Shown piece by piece: positions 46,147-59,600 of a DNA stretch of 64,000 bases. The stretch is taken from contig NW_020170420.1 in NCBI RefSeq assembly GCF_000524195.1, positions 492,910-556,909 on the forward strand, given 5' to 3'. The translations under genes were made by a program, and so were the position numbers. The notes under the pieces are model-generated. The model did no database searches. It was given only the letters and a program-made list of their open reading frames with translations, and was not told where the DNA came from. The first letter of the stretch is position 1; each line of letters starts with the position of its first letter. This stretch comes from Echinococcus granulosus (taxonomy: Eukaryota > Platyhelminthes > Cestoda > Cyclophyllidea > Taeniidae).

Positions 46147-48027
46147 ATGACTTCCAACTCGGAAGGTCACTGCAACTTCCCGCTTTTAAGAACTCAACCA
46201 CCTACTCCATCAGTCTACCTGCCTTCTCTCGTCGAGAACATTGTTGCTGAGAACTCTTTGCAATCTACTACATCACGAAGCATTGAAAATATACCACAGC
46301 GTCATGGTAGACCTCAGCTAAGCCACCAGCGTCCCATTCGCATTTGCCGACGTCTCAAACGTCTGATTTCAAAGCAGAATACCTCCACTAACATCCGAAC
46401 TTTCGCCACAGCAACTGAACCACGCGTCTGTGATGAACCTTCTACGCCGTCAGAAAACGCTGGCAAACGTCGATGTTGCTGCGTTCCCCTTCATCTCTCT
46501 TGTCTCCGTAGTTTCTGTTCGTCCCTCTCCAAATTATTGGGTCGCCTCACGGGAAGGCGAATGCCCAACGAGAATTTATTCGTTCTTAGCATGATCCAGT
46601 TGCTCTGTGGTCTTGCTGCAGTCGTTCTCTCTGGTGTAGCAGTGACTAAAGTGGTGTTCCTCTACCAAATGGCTACAGGACTGTGGTCTGGCTTTCTAAT
46701 GCTCGCTACTGGATTTCACGGCATTCTAACTGCCCGTCGTTGCACTCCACGTACCCTTGTTAGTCTTCTCATCTTCTGTGTTCTTGTCGCGCTCTCGGCT
46801 TGTCTTCTGGCTTGTGTCTCGGTGGCGGGATTGATTGAGGACGGGATTCTCCGACCAGATACTTCGATAACTCTTTTTACCGCTTCTAACTCTCCCTTCT
46901 ATCTATCCAGTCATGGTCCCTCCGTCGCTTCCTCCAGCCTACCTATAGACATCCCTCTAGGTGGATTCTCCCACCGACGTCTTGTCTCATCTAATCAGCC
47001 GCCACGATTGCATCAAGTGATGCTACACATCCTCCTCCTCGTTATTGGCATTCTTGAGGCATCTGTTAGTGTCGCTTGTGCTGTTCTCTGCTGCCGACAA
47101 ATCTGCCCCTCGGACAATGCTCCTCCCCTCTCTGCTATCACTTACCTCCAAAATAGGGGAGCTACTCTCGTCCCAGGAGGGAGTGAATTCCTTCTTGCTG
47201 TTGCTGCAGATCCTGGAAGGCCAGCTCCAGTCCTCCTAGACTATGCTCTCCCTAGGCCAGATTTGCATCCCTCTGTGCATCACTTTCTTCCTCATCCAGG
47301 CCGTAGAGTTGTGATTTTAACTCAGGCAGAGACAGGGGTGCATGCTCTGGCGGCTGCCCAAGCAGTAGCTAGTTTGGTTTCACCTTCCTCCTCACGGAAT
47401 ACACTTTCTCTACCTTCTGTTTTCGCTTCTCAGCGAGCTCAAAAACGCGAGGAGTCACACCAACTGAAGGCTCATCTTTCCACTCTTCTCCCTCGATTAG
47501 CTTCGTCATCTGGAGACTCCGCGTTTCGTGCCGCGCACCCATCCAACCTCCTCTATGTTCTTTCCTCCCCTTCCCCTACTGATGCTCCCATGATTTTTCC
47601 ACCTTTCCCACCGGCGTATTGCTCGGATGAGGAGAGGGGTGGAAACTCGATAAGCCTTCCTTTTCCACCCCAGATGTCACTATGTATGCACCCCCAAGAG
47701 TTTAATATCGGACCCCTGTCAGTACCCGAAGTGAATCCAGCTCGAAACGGTAGCCGTCGTGATGGCAGACGGTTGGGACCAAGATCTAGGAATGTTCTAG
47801 GTCCCAGACACCACTTTCGAGCCTCGCGGAGGAGTCGCAGAGGTAGCAACGCAGTGGATGCGGTGGTGGGATTACTGGGCGATCGAATTCTGCAACCTGT
47901 CCTGGTCGTAGAAGATGCAGAAACAGAGTCAAGAGGTTCGGAGGAAAGCAACATTCCTCCACCGAGCTACACTGTCTCTATTAGAGAGGTGTCTAGGCCT
48001 CTACCCCCCACTCTTGAAGAAGCATAA
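46147..48027 (+). CDS. Four-transmembrane protein with C-terminal PPxY, CD20-like/ENTREP (FAM189)-like
   Basis: A 626-residue intronless coding exon. The N-terminal ~138 residues are Ser/Pro-rich with a basic cluster and a Cys patch (KRRCCCVP) that may be palmitoylated. Four hydrophobic segments lie at about 143-172, 177-197, 204-230 and 291-316, with a ~60-residue loop between TM3 and TM4; TM2 carries GLWSGFL and TM4 ends VLCCRQIC. The ~300-residue tail is Ser/Pro/Arg-rich and has PPPSY at 604-608, a WW-domain ligand. Topology and PPxY tail resemble ENTREP/FAM189, which recruits Nedd4-type ubiquitin ligases on endosomes. That assignment is by architecture and may be wrong. The start is set by an in-frame TGA upstream and an acceptor ending at 46,116. 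Confidence 0.85.
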   Translation: MTSNSEGHCNFPLLRTQPPTPSVYLPSLVENIVAENSLQSTTSRSIENIPQRHGRPQLSHQRPIRICRRLKRLISKQNTSTNIRTFATATEPRVCDEPSTPSENAGKRRCCCVPLHLSCLRSFCSSLSKLLGRLTGRRMPNENLFVLSMIQLLCGLAAVVLSGVAVTKVVFLYQMATGLWSGFLMLATGFHGILTARRCTPRTLVSLLIFCVLVALSACLLACVSVAGLIEDGILRPDTSITLFTASNSPFYLSSHGPSVASSSLPIDIPLGGFSHRRLVSSNQPPRLHQVMLHILLLVIGILEASVSVACAVLCCRQICPSDNAPPLSAITYLQNRGATLVPGGSEFLLAVAADPGRPAPVLLDYALPRPDLHPSVHHFLPHPGRRVVILTQAETGVHALAAAQAVASLVSPSSSRNTLSLPSVFASQRAQKREESHQLKAHLSTLLPRLASSSGDSAFRAAHPSNLLYVLSSPSPTDAPMIFPPFPPAYCSDEERGGNSISLPFPPQMSLCMHPQEFNIGPLSVPEVNPARNGSRRDGRRLGPRSRNVLGPRHHFRASRRSRRGSNAVDAVVGLLGDRILQPVLVVEDAETESRGSEESNIPPPSYTVSIREVSRPLPPTLEEA

Positions 48028-48428
48028 CAATTCCAGGGAGGTGAGTTCCACGCGACTTTTTTGTGCAGATTTGCATCGCATTATGCTTCAAGTTAGTAGT
48101 ACACAAAAAAGTGAGGATTATTTCGCATAAAAAAAGAACCCACGTTGGTGTGAGTGAGAGATCGAGATTTTCGCACCAAAATGCACAAATGTGCACGCAC
48201 ACACACACCGAATAGCCCAGACAGACCCTGCGATCTAGTGCGAACTTCGCTTTCTTTTTCTTTGTAAAAATGTTATGCGAATATGAAAACAATATTCCCT
48301 CAATACTAGCTCCACGAGTAGATCGACTATCTTCCGCGAAAATCGCCCCATCTCTTCTTTGCCTACTTCCTCCTAGCTGTAGTCTCTTGTACAAAAGAAT
48401 TGGTTGTGTTGCTGAAACTTATCTCGCA

Positions 48429-48434
48429 AATAAA
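48429..48434 (+). terminator. Possible polyadenylation signal of the four-TM gene
   Basis: AATAAA lies about 400 nt after the stop codon and is followed by a GT-rich stretch (AATGTTTGTTGGGTT), the usual layout of a cleavage/polyadenylation site. The single motif is common by chance in such DNA. Confidence 0.4.
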
Positions 48435-50559
48435 GTGGCAATGTTTGTTGGGTTATCGAGAGGCTAAGCTCTTTTTTCCTGCCTTCCCAACTGTTCGTTT
48501 GTCATGGTGAGAAGACGTCTGGTTTTGTGATGAAAAGACTTCTAATTAAGTGTCAGCCAGGTGAGGAGAGTAAGGAGGCATGTCAATTGCTCTCGGCTTA
48601 TAAATAATTACCAACTCCGTCCATTCCTCAATTTGGCTCTATCTCACGTGACCAAGTCATTTTTACTTTTTAAGGCAACCAGTCGTCTTGTGCCGTTGCT
48701 CCACCGAGAGTTTTTGTCACCATGATTGTGCTCATATTTAAAAAAGGCAAAATTGTTTTTTTTTTGACAAAATATCCCCCCAAACAGAGGTGGTGAATCA
48801 CTCGCCACAGCAGCAAAAATTCTGGGCAGTAGGGGCTAAACGACACATCCCATATGTTAGCTATCAAATTTTATAACTAGGACAGTTCCTCCCTGAAGCT
48901 CGCCTCGTGCATTTGGGGCCTCATTTATTTACCAGCTGAGTTAATAACTACGACGGCTTGCGCCTAAAATTTCCTCCTTCTCTGCCTACTCAATGGAATT
49001 GTTATAAAGGGGATAAAAAGGGGAAGTGAGGAAAACATGGTGATACTTTCCTGCATGTCTATGGTTTCAAGACGTTCGTTTTCGTGCCTTTCGAGCTTCC
49101 CATTGCCAATCAATGGTGATGATAAACTAAAGTCAAAATTTTAGCCTCATAAATCTCCTCCACTTCTTGATTGCATTCTGCGAAGAAGGCTTGGAATGGC
49201 TTTTCCCGCACAGCCCGATTGCAGGCATTGTTAATTTATGCAACAATGAGTTGGCTCGATTGCATGAGGGTGTTTTTTTTCCCTCCACGCCCTCATTCGA
49301 CAGATGGTGGCTCTTCATCTGGTGAGAGGAAAAAGACACACAGTGGGTTCATAAACTAGTATTGGCCTCCCACCATATGGTCTTCCACCATACCCCCACG
49401 GTGGTTGGGGACTACCTGCTGTTGTTTGCCATGTAACACCGTCGGTAGGTATGGTATGGCGTCCTCTTTGAAGTCACAGGATAGATTGAGTTTCTTCGTA
49501 TAATCAGTGCAACAATCCAGGTATGCAGGCAATGGGTTCAGGCAATTTCATTCACAAGAATGAGGCAGCCATGTGGGAGACAGTCGTGACCTGACGCCAC
49601 GACGACATTGGATGATGACGACGATTTGGTAAGGTGAATGGTCGTTTAACTGTGTTCGACTCTCCCCTTGGCAGTTTGTTCAAAAAGCCAGGCAACCGAC
49701 TACGGAGAGTGTTACAAAAAAAACCAAATTGGGAGGCTTGTATTCCCACTGCTCTCCTTTTGTTGGAAAACTTTCCCTCTGGGAAAAAATTGTGCTCCGC
49801 ACTAATTCAGACGCGCGGTCTGGTGAATTGGTTCACTGCTCCAGCATTACAAGTCGGCGATTTTATGTCTGATAAATTATAATGCATGAGAAACAACTTC
49901 CGTGGAGAGACCCCGTAACCTCCTAACCCACAAAATTGCCAGTCCAATTTGTGTAATTGCCTGCTCAAATTCGCCTCACATTACAGGCGTACTTTTGGCA
50001 GCGGCAGCAGCACCACGAAAGCGAATGCGTGTGTTTTCAATCCGCCCTCCTCTCCTCTTTGCATAAAGTGCGGGCCGAAGACGGATGTTTGGGCTGCATT
50101 AGTTAATCAGGCGGTTATAGTTAGGCTTATTGATGGCCTAAACGTGTCACTTCGTGTTTTCATATTTTTTTACCTAAAGAAGGTCACCTTCCCCTCAGCC
50201 TGCTTACCGCATTACCAATCGCTCTCCGCCCGCGTGTACTTTTTCTCCTTTTCAAGGTCACGCCAAGTTCTGATGACCATCAAACAGCGCCTTCGTTGAA
50301 GCGGCAATCTCGCTCTCTCTCCCTCCCTCTCCTCGTCCCCTCCCCAAAAACTTTCCGAATAGTTGTCTATTTTTTATAATCTCTTTTCCCTCTTCAGAGA
50401 TGTTCGGTTCTGACCCTACCAACTGAATACACACATACACGCATAGAATGGAGAGACCTACACGTCGCTTCCCCCCTCCTACTTTAGTGTTGACGCTCGA
50501 ATAAAGTGAATACCTCCACTTACTCGCGTCCTTTACTCTTTAGAAAGACAGGAAAGAGT
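48435..50559. other. Convergent intergenic region between four-TM gene and ATAD1
   Basis: This contains the 3' flank of the plus-strand gene and the 3'-UTR of the minus-strand ATAD1 gene. No additional exon is recognised. The open frames of 60-116 codons have no splice or domain support. Confidence 0.45.
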
Positions 50560-50686
50560 CTAGTCAAGTCCGTCCATGATGGGTTTCAGTAGGGGAATGA
50601 CTGTGTTGTCTGCCAATTGGTGACACCGGAACTTCTGGTAGGCATACTCAAAGTCGGCCACGGATATGGATAGATTGCGAGGGCGC
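50560..50686 (-). CDS. ATAD1 last exon
   Basis: The leading G completes an ATG codon split by the intron, then [19 protein letters not shown] and, later, [12 protein letters not shown] before TAG. It matches the final AAA helix (R-P-x-x-x-x-D-x-x-x-A) and a short tail ending in Leu-Asp as in vertebrate ATAD1. Acceptor CCTTTCAG. Confidence 0.9.
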
Positions 50687-53600
50687 CTGAAAGGAGGGAA
50701 AAGTCAAAATGACAGCGCCACACGGCCGGTAGTGTGTGTCAAGCCAGCATTACTACCGACAGCCAAAACGCATGTCGTCGTGATGACCCACTCCGGACAA
50801 AAGTGGTAGCGCGTGTGCGTGTAACAGCGCGTGAACAAAGGCGTGAAACCTGTCCGTGCTTGCACGTATCTACCGTAGGCTTCAGATGGTACGGTACGCT
50901 GATGAGACGCGTGGTGGTAGCCCCTTTCGAATAATGGCGGGTAACGCCCCACCCTCCCCGGACAGTAAACGTTGATCGCGGTGGAGGGCGTGGCCTACAC
51001 ACACCTGTCTGAGGAGGTTACGAGACAAACAAATTGTCCTGGGAAGGTCTAGCCGTGCCGACGTACCTTTGTGCATCAAAGCTCCCCTCAGATAACAATT
51101 AAGTGGTGGAGTAAGCGACCTGAACACCTCACTCGAGAGGCGCCTCCCCGTTCGGCTTTTGAATGCACGGAAGTAATTAATCAAATATCGACCGCGAGTA
51201 AAGGAGTCCAGCTGCCCGTTGGCGTGGGGGGAAGGAAGCGAGGGCTAAATTGGCGTCTTTTTCCCCACCCACTCATTCATCCGGAAGCATGTGAGCGGGT
51301 CAGGTGAGCCGACCCCCCACCTTTTTTTTCCGACTGGAGAGGCGGCGGAAGGACAATAGGGGGGGGGGGGGGGCGAGAGGAAGCACCACTGCCGACCTTA
51401 GAAAGTAGGGTCAACTTTAGAACAACTTCGTTTGTTAAAACAAATGAAGAAACTGTTCAATGAAACCGCAGTTCATCGACAATGTGCCATTCTGGTTGGA
51501 GGGATTTCCAGGACGCCATGATCAAACCGCTGTCGTCATGGCTTATATGCATATCAGCTTTAAGAGATTTTAAAGCAACATCTTTTAAATAAACCAGTCA
51601 GAACTAATTATTCCCTCTGAGAATTTCCTTCAGAATTATTTACGCAAAGCTGAATGGTCGATTGGAGGAGGGCTCGACAAAACCCCCACACTTTTACCCG
51701 AGCTCCGCCCACTTCCGGCTAGCCTAGGTTCAAAGCAACACCATCTTCTCGTTGTCAATTATGCCAGTGTTATTAAGGACTGTATAACAACAATCTTCTT
51801 ATTAATGAAATTGAAAAGTAGTAAATCTCTTTACGGTAAGTTAATCAAATAGGAGTGAGGAGCTCCAAGCCCTTCAACTGTTTCGAATAGTTCACCTAGA
51901 AAAAGAGGTTCATAGTATTGTTTGATCAAATCGGTGTCATCGCGAACTCAAGTAGTACCTAATGCCACCCAGAAGCCAAAGTCCAGGGTCCTCAACTAGC
52001 GATCGTCAACACCGTAATTTACTCAACACCTGATTACCCAATTTAAATTCGTATGCGTATCTGCGAGCTAAGGCTCTTATCTATACCAACCGGCAAAAAA
52101 TTATTTATAATACTTTTAAGTGAATTTGTTTTTGTTTTCAGTTCCCTAAAACATCAATTACTAGTCAGAAAACAAATTTACAAGTAGAAAAGTCCAAAAG
52201 GTCTTCAAAATGACTTTGCGGCAATTTGTTTGGTTGGTGCTAAGGTCGCAGAAGTTACAACCCCACCTTGTGCTTGAAGTAGACCGAAAGGCGATTCCTC
52301 CTCCTCTTCAGTGAATAAAAGGAAGTCACGAAATCTTGACAAGACTTGGGTCGCCACTATTTCACCATTTCAAATGGGAGAATTGTCCTTTAAATAGGTT
52401 GGTCCAATTTTATTGGTGGTCGGGTTGCAGTCTCGATCCCTTAACTGATCTGATCTAAAAAACCATTTCCGACGCATCTCTTTGCTGTTAGGAATCCAAT
52501 TAACACTTCACACTCTGAAGGTCACCTTACTATCTTTACGGTAGGCAATTCGTCCGAAGTATTTTCACCAACTGGGTATCTTGTTCCATTTAAGCTCTCA
52601 CAATTATAGCCGATAATTGAAGGTTTATAGTTTGCGGATGTTTTTTGGTTGAGACGGCATTAGTGAGCATCCCACAAAAAAGTGACTAACAGTCAATAAT
52701 CAGACGTATAAACACGGGTCAAATTTGATTGGTCAATTTTGAAGCACCGATAACCTCTGACCTTCTAATCGCCTGCTTTCATGATTCTCGTATACTGGTT
52801 TTAAAGAACGATTTTCGGCAATTCCTAACAAAAAAGAAACTGGGAATCATTGAAAACTGTGGAAAAAAGCAAAGAAGAAGGTGATTGGTTGATCTATGGG
52901 TATAGCGTCCCCCCCTTCCCCCAAAATTAGTTTGCGTTAGGGGTATGGTAGTAGTGGGAAATAACTATCTTCTCACACAGACGATAGGAAGTACTGAAAT
53001 AACTGATTCGTGAGGTTGAATGTCTTCATTCAAGCATATTCTTGCCACCCCTTCTCTACCTCTACCAAAATCGTGCGATTTTTCAGGCTCCCAGCTCCAA
53101 TGAGGGACAAAAATTTATCCCAGAGGTGGGACAACACAAAAACTCCCACTTTAAGGGACACTTTTTCAGCAAAATCCAGATACGCGAGCACAAGCAATAG
53201 AAAACGCCTCTGTTTTCTGTTTTCACAACCACGCCGAAAGATTCCCACCGTCCACCCGCCTGGGAAATTCACACCTAATTAAACTCATTAACCGTCTACG
53301 ACGTGAAATTCCTCGGTTAGGGGCATAAAGTTCTCCCAACCACCCCGCAAAAGTACATGTTTCTTCCTGCTTCCGAGAAATTAAAGGTCATATGTACTAA
53401 TAAGGAAGAGGTGATAAATCCGTGTTTGTTTACCTCCTCCACCGTCCATAAACTTAATTCGGTGGAGTAACCGTCACAGGCAAGCCTCCAGTGCCCATAC
53501 AGATGACATATCGCCAAAAAAACAAGTGGTGAAGCTTCCAATTCTGGTTGAAGGGGCTTCATCTCCACCACGAGGCGGTACAGTTAGCTTTCTCCTCCAG

Positions 53601-56600
53601 CTGCGACTTCGCTGCGGTTATTTTAAGTCGACGTGCCTACTTTTGGCCGGCAGTCACTTTCGAATGCGACGTCCATTGTGACCAACACCTTGAAACATCG
53701 GAGGGCAAAGGACGTTTTTTGGGGTGGAGCAAATGAACAAGCGCATAAAGGGTGGCTCAACTAAATGCAACAGCACCCGCCTCAAACTAAACGTGAATTA
53801 CCAACAGGAGAAGTCAAAATTAGCGTTGCTTAACCTCGTGAAACGTCAACGAACGAAGTGATTGCTGTGTGATTCAACTTGATCACAGATGAGCCGCCGT
53901 GGAAGCCTGTCCTGAAGCTAAGGCAGGCGTGGATCACTGTGGTGAGCTTAAGAACGGAATTCGGTGAGAAAATTATTATCCACAGGCTACTTGAAGGTTG
54001 CACAGCTCAAAATCAACAACACTGGCTCAAAGGTTACCCACTGTTTACCCTTCTCCAGTGGGCACTTAAAGTACGATTCTAGACGCCACGTTTGATTGTT
54101 TAAAAGGGACAAACAATTCTGTCTGTAGGGTAAGAAAACGGTAACAAGTGGAGGAGTTTTGTCTAGCGCCACAAAAAAATTGAGCAAAGGAGGCCTTAAA
54201 GGCGGTCAAGGGTTGAAGGCATGCTTGTGTGAGGAGCAGAAAACTGCTCCCTTCTACCCCGGTTAGCCACCTTGCAAAAAAATGTTAAACTCACATTTTT
54301 TCCTCGCTGCTGTTGTCACCACCGCCACCACTAACACCATCGAAGTTGGCGGCGGCTTGAGGCGAGTTCAACCAACCTTGAAGATTCCTTAACGCCGCCT
54401 CACGGCAGATTTCAAACAAATCACTGCCCGAAAGTCCTTCAGTTTGAACTGCGAACGCCTTCAGGAAGGCGGGTGTGACCGAGGCATCCAGTGGCTCACC
54501 ACGCAAATGCACCTTCATAATTTCCTGTCGCTGTATTGCATTTGGCAGCGGAACTCGAACCTACCAGTAGTAGGAAGAGATTACTTCAGGCAAAAGAACT
54601 CACTTTGTAGGGCAGTCGACGAAGAATGGCGCTGTCAAGGTCACCCGGTCGGTTGGTGGCACCGATCACCATTATTCGACTGTCAGGCTCGGAAAGAAGG
54701 CCATCCCAAAGAGCCATGAATTGCGTTTTCATCATTCGAGTTGCCTCATGGTCGTGCGTGGAACGGGTAGTTAGAAAGGAGTCTAGAGGTTGTAATCACG
54801 TAGGAGAAATAGTTTGAGTGACCACCAATTTGGATCGTTCATTTGTGTCCACTCTAAACTGCGTAAGAGCTTCACCCACGTGACAGTTCCGATGATAACA
54901 AGGCAAATTGGCTAGCTGAATGACTGGACTAGACGAGAAGATATTCGAATATGTAGAATACAGTCTCCAAGATGGAGGGGTGGACTTTAGTCTCAATCAC
55001 AATGAAGCCGGTCATATGGAGGATTCAAGCCAAGACAGAGAAACGAAATGCATCTACAATTACTTTGTAGGGTTAGTGAGCCTACAGAAGGGATGGAAGA
55101 CTTCGTTTCACTGTCAAAGAGGCTGACCTAGGGGATATTGAAAAGGTTAACTTGGTAAATACTTCCCTACTACTTGGGATGGCCACCTCGGTCATCGTTT
55201 CCAGCTTCATCACGCCAACCAATTGGACAATGACCGCTCCTTTTCTAAAAGGACTTTAGATTCAATGCGCCATAATTGTGTAACTCAAGGCTCAGAACAA
55301 TCTACAACTTCAAATTCCCCCCCCCCCATTGGCTTATCCGACACCAAACTTAGGTCAAATTACTCAATAACTTGGGTAATCACAATGACTCGTTCTTGGG
55401 GCGAGTCGGTGAAGTCATTAAGGGAAGGTACAGGTTTCTTCTCCTCTGTGGAAGGAAGTTAATCTCAACTTCGGTGAGGTGTACGTTCCAGTTACCAGGC
55501 AAGAGAAAGAAAGCGGATTGAGGGAGGGATAGAGAGTAACAGCGAGAAGAGCGGGGGGAAGGGGAGGCTTGGTACGATGATGCATGACCTCTGTGTTTTT
55601 GGCCTTCAAGTTGTTGACCCACAGACCTGGTGCCGGTGTAGTGCATGTCTCCTTCTGTTATCAAATGCGCACCGAAACTGGTGGAAGAGGAATTGTGTTT
55701 TCATTTCACCAAAGCATTGAAAACCATAGCGACAGTGGTAACATCAACCAGTGTCTGGAATGAAATATGCAACCGATTACTGTCAAGCGCCCCCAAATCA
55801 GTAGTATCAAACTGTTCAACAGAAGGTGGCGGACTTGTGGTCAAGGACCAGACGCTCTCATGGTCGCATCCGTCTGGCTAATGTACTACCTTCTCCACAT
55901 TTCAGAAATGTGAGATGTCCATGGGCCTCATTCTTACCACCACAGATCATCATCATCACCATCCGATCTAACCCCAGCTCAAACCTTCCATGTGACCGGT
56001 TCACCTTCGAAATTAAAGTCTTCTGCCAAGATGGGCATTTCCAAATAACGGCAAGCTATCGAAAAAAGGGTAAGAATAGTCGTTGACATCGGCGTTGGTA
56101 AAAGTATCCACACCGATTGCAGTATAATGGAACGTGTCAAGAGATTCAAACCGTCGTTTGCCTTATACCAACTTTGATGTGCCTTGCAGACCCACAATGT
56201 TGTTTACCTATTCGAAAACATGCAGTCCACAACAGCACCCTTGTCATTGTCACTTGTGACTTTGAAGGCAAAGGCATGTCGTTATCAAACGCGTGCCGTA
56301 GCCAGTGGAATCGTGTTATGCAAAGACCTCTCCACAACGCCAGTTACTGCCAAAAACAAGCATTCATTATGCATAATGCAATCTATTAGCATCACAGTCT
56401 GCCCGGTTGGATCAGTTGACGCGAGCAGTAAAGACAATCAGTGCGTCTAAGTGACCTACCTCAAAAATGACCGGTGTCAAGCTTCACCGATTGATTTTTA
56501 AGCAAAAGAAAAGCCAGGAAGACCATTTCAGGAACACGGAATAGATAGATAGGTGGATAGGGTGGATAGGCTGAATGGATGGAGTATTTCAATGCGTGCT

Positions 56601-59600
56601 GTCCACTAGCCATTTCGGCCATAGAAGTTTCACAGCGGAATGTAACGCAGCCTTCAACTGCTGTCTGCCTCTCACATAGCTGGCAGTTAGAACGGAACCC
56701 CTCAAACCTCCAATCAAAAGTGCTCTAAACTCATTCCATGGAAAAATCCCCATAGGAAACTAATAAATGGAACACTCGTTTAAATAATCAAAGTTAAGGC
56801 ATCAACCCTCGCATATCACCAAATCTTCCAACGCGGACAAAAATGCTTACCAATTTCGTCGATGAAGATGATGGAGGGTTGAAGCTTGTGAGCCAACGAA
56901 AATACCGCCTCAGCGAGTTTTTGTGACTCTCCATACCACATGTTGACAAGGTTACTTATCTACAAGTAGAAAGGGAGAGATTGGAAGTGGATACAGATGG
57001 CCAAAACCATAAATAATGCATATGGCCACGCAATAAGATGTCCAAGAGGGGTGTTAACTTGAACCCGGACTGAGCATTACTTAATGACCCCTTTGAGAGC
57101 TTCATTGACAAGAGAATGATCAAAGAGGCACGGGGGTGAGTGGCAGTTGTGAAGGAGCTTCCTACTATTCACATCGCTCCCATGACAAAATTAGTCGTTT
57201 AACACCCAGGCTATCTTATCCCGTTTTGAATCCACTCTAGATGACACAGAGGACAGAGTCCCAGTGCTCTGATGAAGGTGCACCTCGTCTTAACTACTGA
57301 AAATGCCTTATTAGGAATACATACGAAATGGGGCGGTTCTGGCTAACCCCCTCTAGATGGTTGACAAGTCTACTACAATAGGGGGGAAGGGGAAGAACTC
57401 GGAAACAATCCCTTCCCCCCTTTGAATCGGCAAGGTAGTTTTTTTGATTGCCCGAACGACAACCACTACGTCCTCACGACAGACCACCGGAGGCTGATGT
57501 GTGTGTGTGTGGCACTTTTTGCAGGGAAAAAGCATCCTCCTTTAGTACACATAAAATTGCCGCGTTGACAATAAGAAGTAGAGCAGGGGAAAAAAACAAA
57601 GAAACAGAATTGAAACTTCTTGTGGGAATAATACAAGATGTATGATTTATGGTTGTCGCAGTACTTTGCCCCAGCAATTGTGTGGGTAGCTTGAGAACCA
57701 TTCGACTATTTATCAAGTGACCAAAAAAAAAGAGTTGATGCAGTTCTCGGCCCTGGAGACTGGTCACACGCACGCCATTTCTTTGCCATGACTGCATCAT
57801 ACGTCACAGTGATGCGCATCAGTGTGCTACCGTGGCACACTTGGCACTTTGCCCTCCTATTTTGAACCCTGATGCATTTCAACCAGCCCAACTTGTTCAT
57901 CGCACGAGCTGAGTCAATCACCTTGGTCAACTTGGCCGTAAGGGGGAGGAGAAGCCAGCTTGGGCAACACTTGGAAAGGGTATGGTGGCAGAACAATGCA
58001 CCGCCCACATGCGGATCGAAGCATCTACAGCTCCGACGATGATGAAGAAAGATGGATCATATTCAAAAGGACGTGCTATCTTTGAGTCATGTTTGACGTC
58101 AGGGATAAAACAGCTCGTTTACAGGAGGGGAAAGTCGTAGAAACAACTGATGGATGGATACGGGTGACAATCACCTTGAAAGATTACCAATTTGTTCTCC
58201 GTACCGTACACTGTAGATTGCTTTCTGACCAACCGACTGACTGCCGTATGCGGTGAAGTGTCTGTTATCATCAGTTAGCCATACTACTGACTGCACACAT
58301 TCTTAATCACCACCACTTCAGCCCAGAAGACCACACCGTGTATATTTGTGCTGACCTGTAAACGGAATTGTTTACTAGGAATTATTCATCCTGGCGAAGG
58401 CCAAACACTTGTGTCGCAAGTGTGCAGTAGAGGAAGTGCTTCAGAAATAGCCAGGATGAGAGTTGATCATCATTGAGGAGGCAAAAAAGTCCTACCTTTA
58501 GAAGCAAGCCCTCCTACCGCATATCTCAAACCCTGCCTGCGAGAAGGCCTCATCCGTTAGACTCCACGCCTGATGCTAGGCCATCACATGATCATGAACA
58601 CAATGAGGCTAAATTTGTTACTTTGGCCGGGGGGATGGGGAGACCATATTATAAAGGAAAAATAAGCAGTCAAGCTGCGTCGCGTTTGAGAAGGACAAGA
58701 GACTGTAATTGTGATTATTCCCACGATTCAGGTCGTTTAAAAGTCGTCTGGAGATGCCTAAGTTCCACCGGCATAAAACCGCATTAACTCGGTGCGTTCA
58801 CCTCCGAAAACCGCCTTTCGAATTGGAAGCGGAGCCATCGAAGGAAGACATTGGACGCGTCCATCCAAATGGCAGTACTGGGTCATTTGAAGAGAAAAAA
58901 AGGCTGGCAAAAGGCAGTAAGGAAGCAGGAGAGTTGAGTGGAGTCTTCTCGGCAAAATTTGGACTCAGTCGAATGGGATACATTTAATGAGTCCACTTAC
59001 TAGTGAAGGGAATAAAAAGAGGAAATCGCATTCACAGCTTTGAGAAGAATGCAAATTGTGCATTGTCAAGGAGAAAAAAAAGTGAAGGGAAGGACTCATG
59101 ACAGTGGAAGTAGTGCACCTTATTGACAGCTTAACTACTACTTGCCACGTTGGATTAACCAATGACAAGGCAATGACAAGGTATAACTTGTTTACGCAAT
59201 CCTGGACAACCTCTGTCACCGGCCTAACGACCCTTTTTGGCAGACGTGAATGAGGCTGTTGGCACACTCAACGCGCGTATTTAGTCTATCAACAGCTTCT
59301 TCACCTTTTTGTCGGACGCTCGGATCGTTCTGAATCTGTCACGGACTCTGTCAAATTTCTCACCTCCTCATAGATGGAGGCGAGTACGCACACACGGCAG
59401 ACATCCATTCAGAATATGCTGTGAGTGAAAGGCCACCGTTCCTTTTTGATGGAGGGGAGTAGTGAGATACAAAATCGGACAGGACTGGTTAATGCCCCTT
59501 TCCTTCACCGTCTTTCGTAACACCTCTTGCTGACGTAGCCTCCTTCGTTCTTTGTCAACGACACTTTCTTCCAGAGTGGTCTGCTTCATCTCGTCTTTGA

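Noticed and set aside
47553..47954. 133-codon minus-strand open frame
   Set aside because: Antisense shadow of the four-TM gene tail; Ser/Pro/Arg-rich coding DNA often leaves the opposite strand open.
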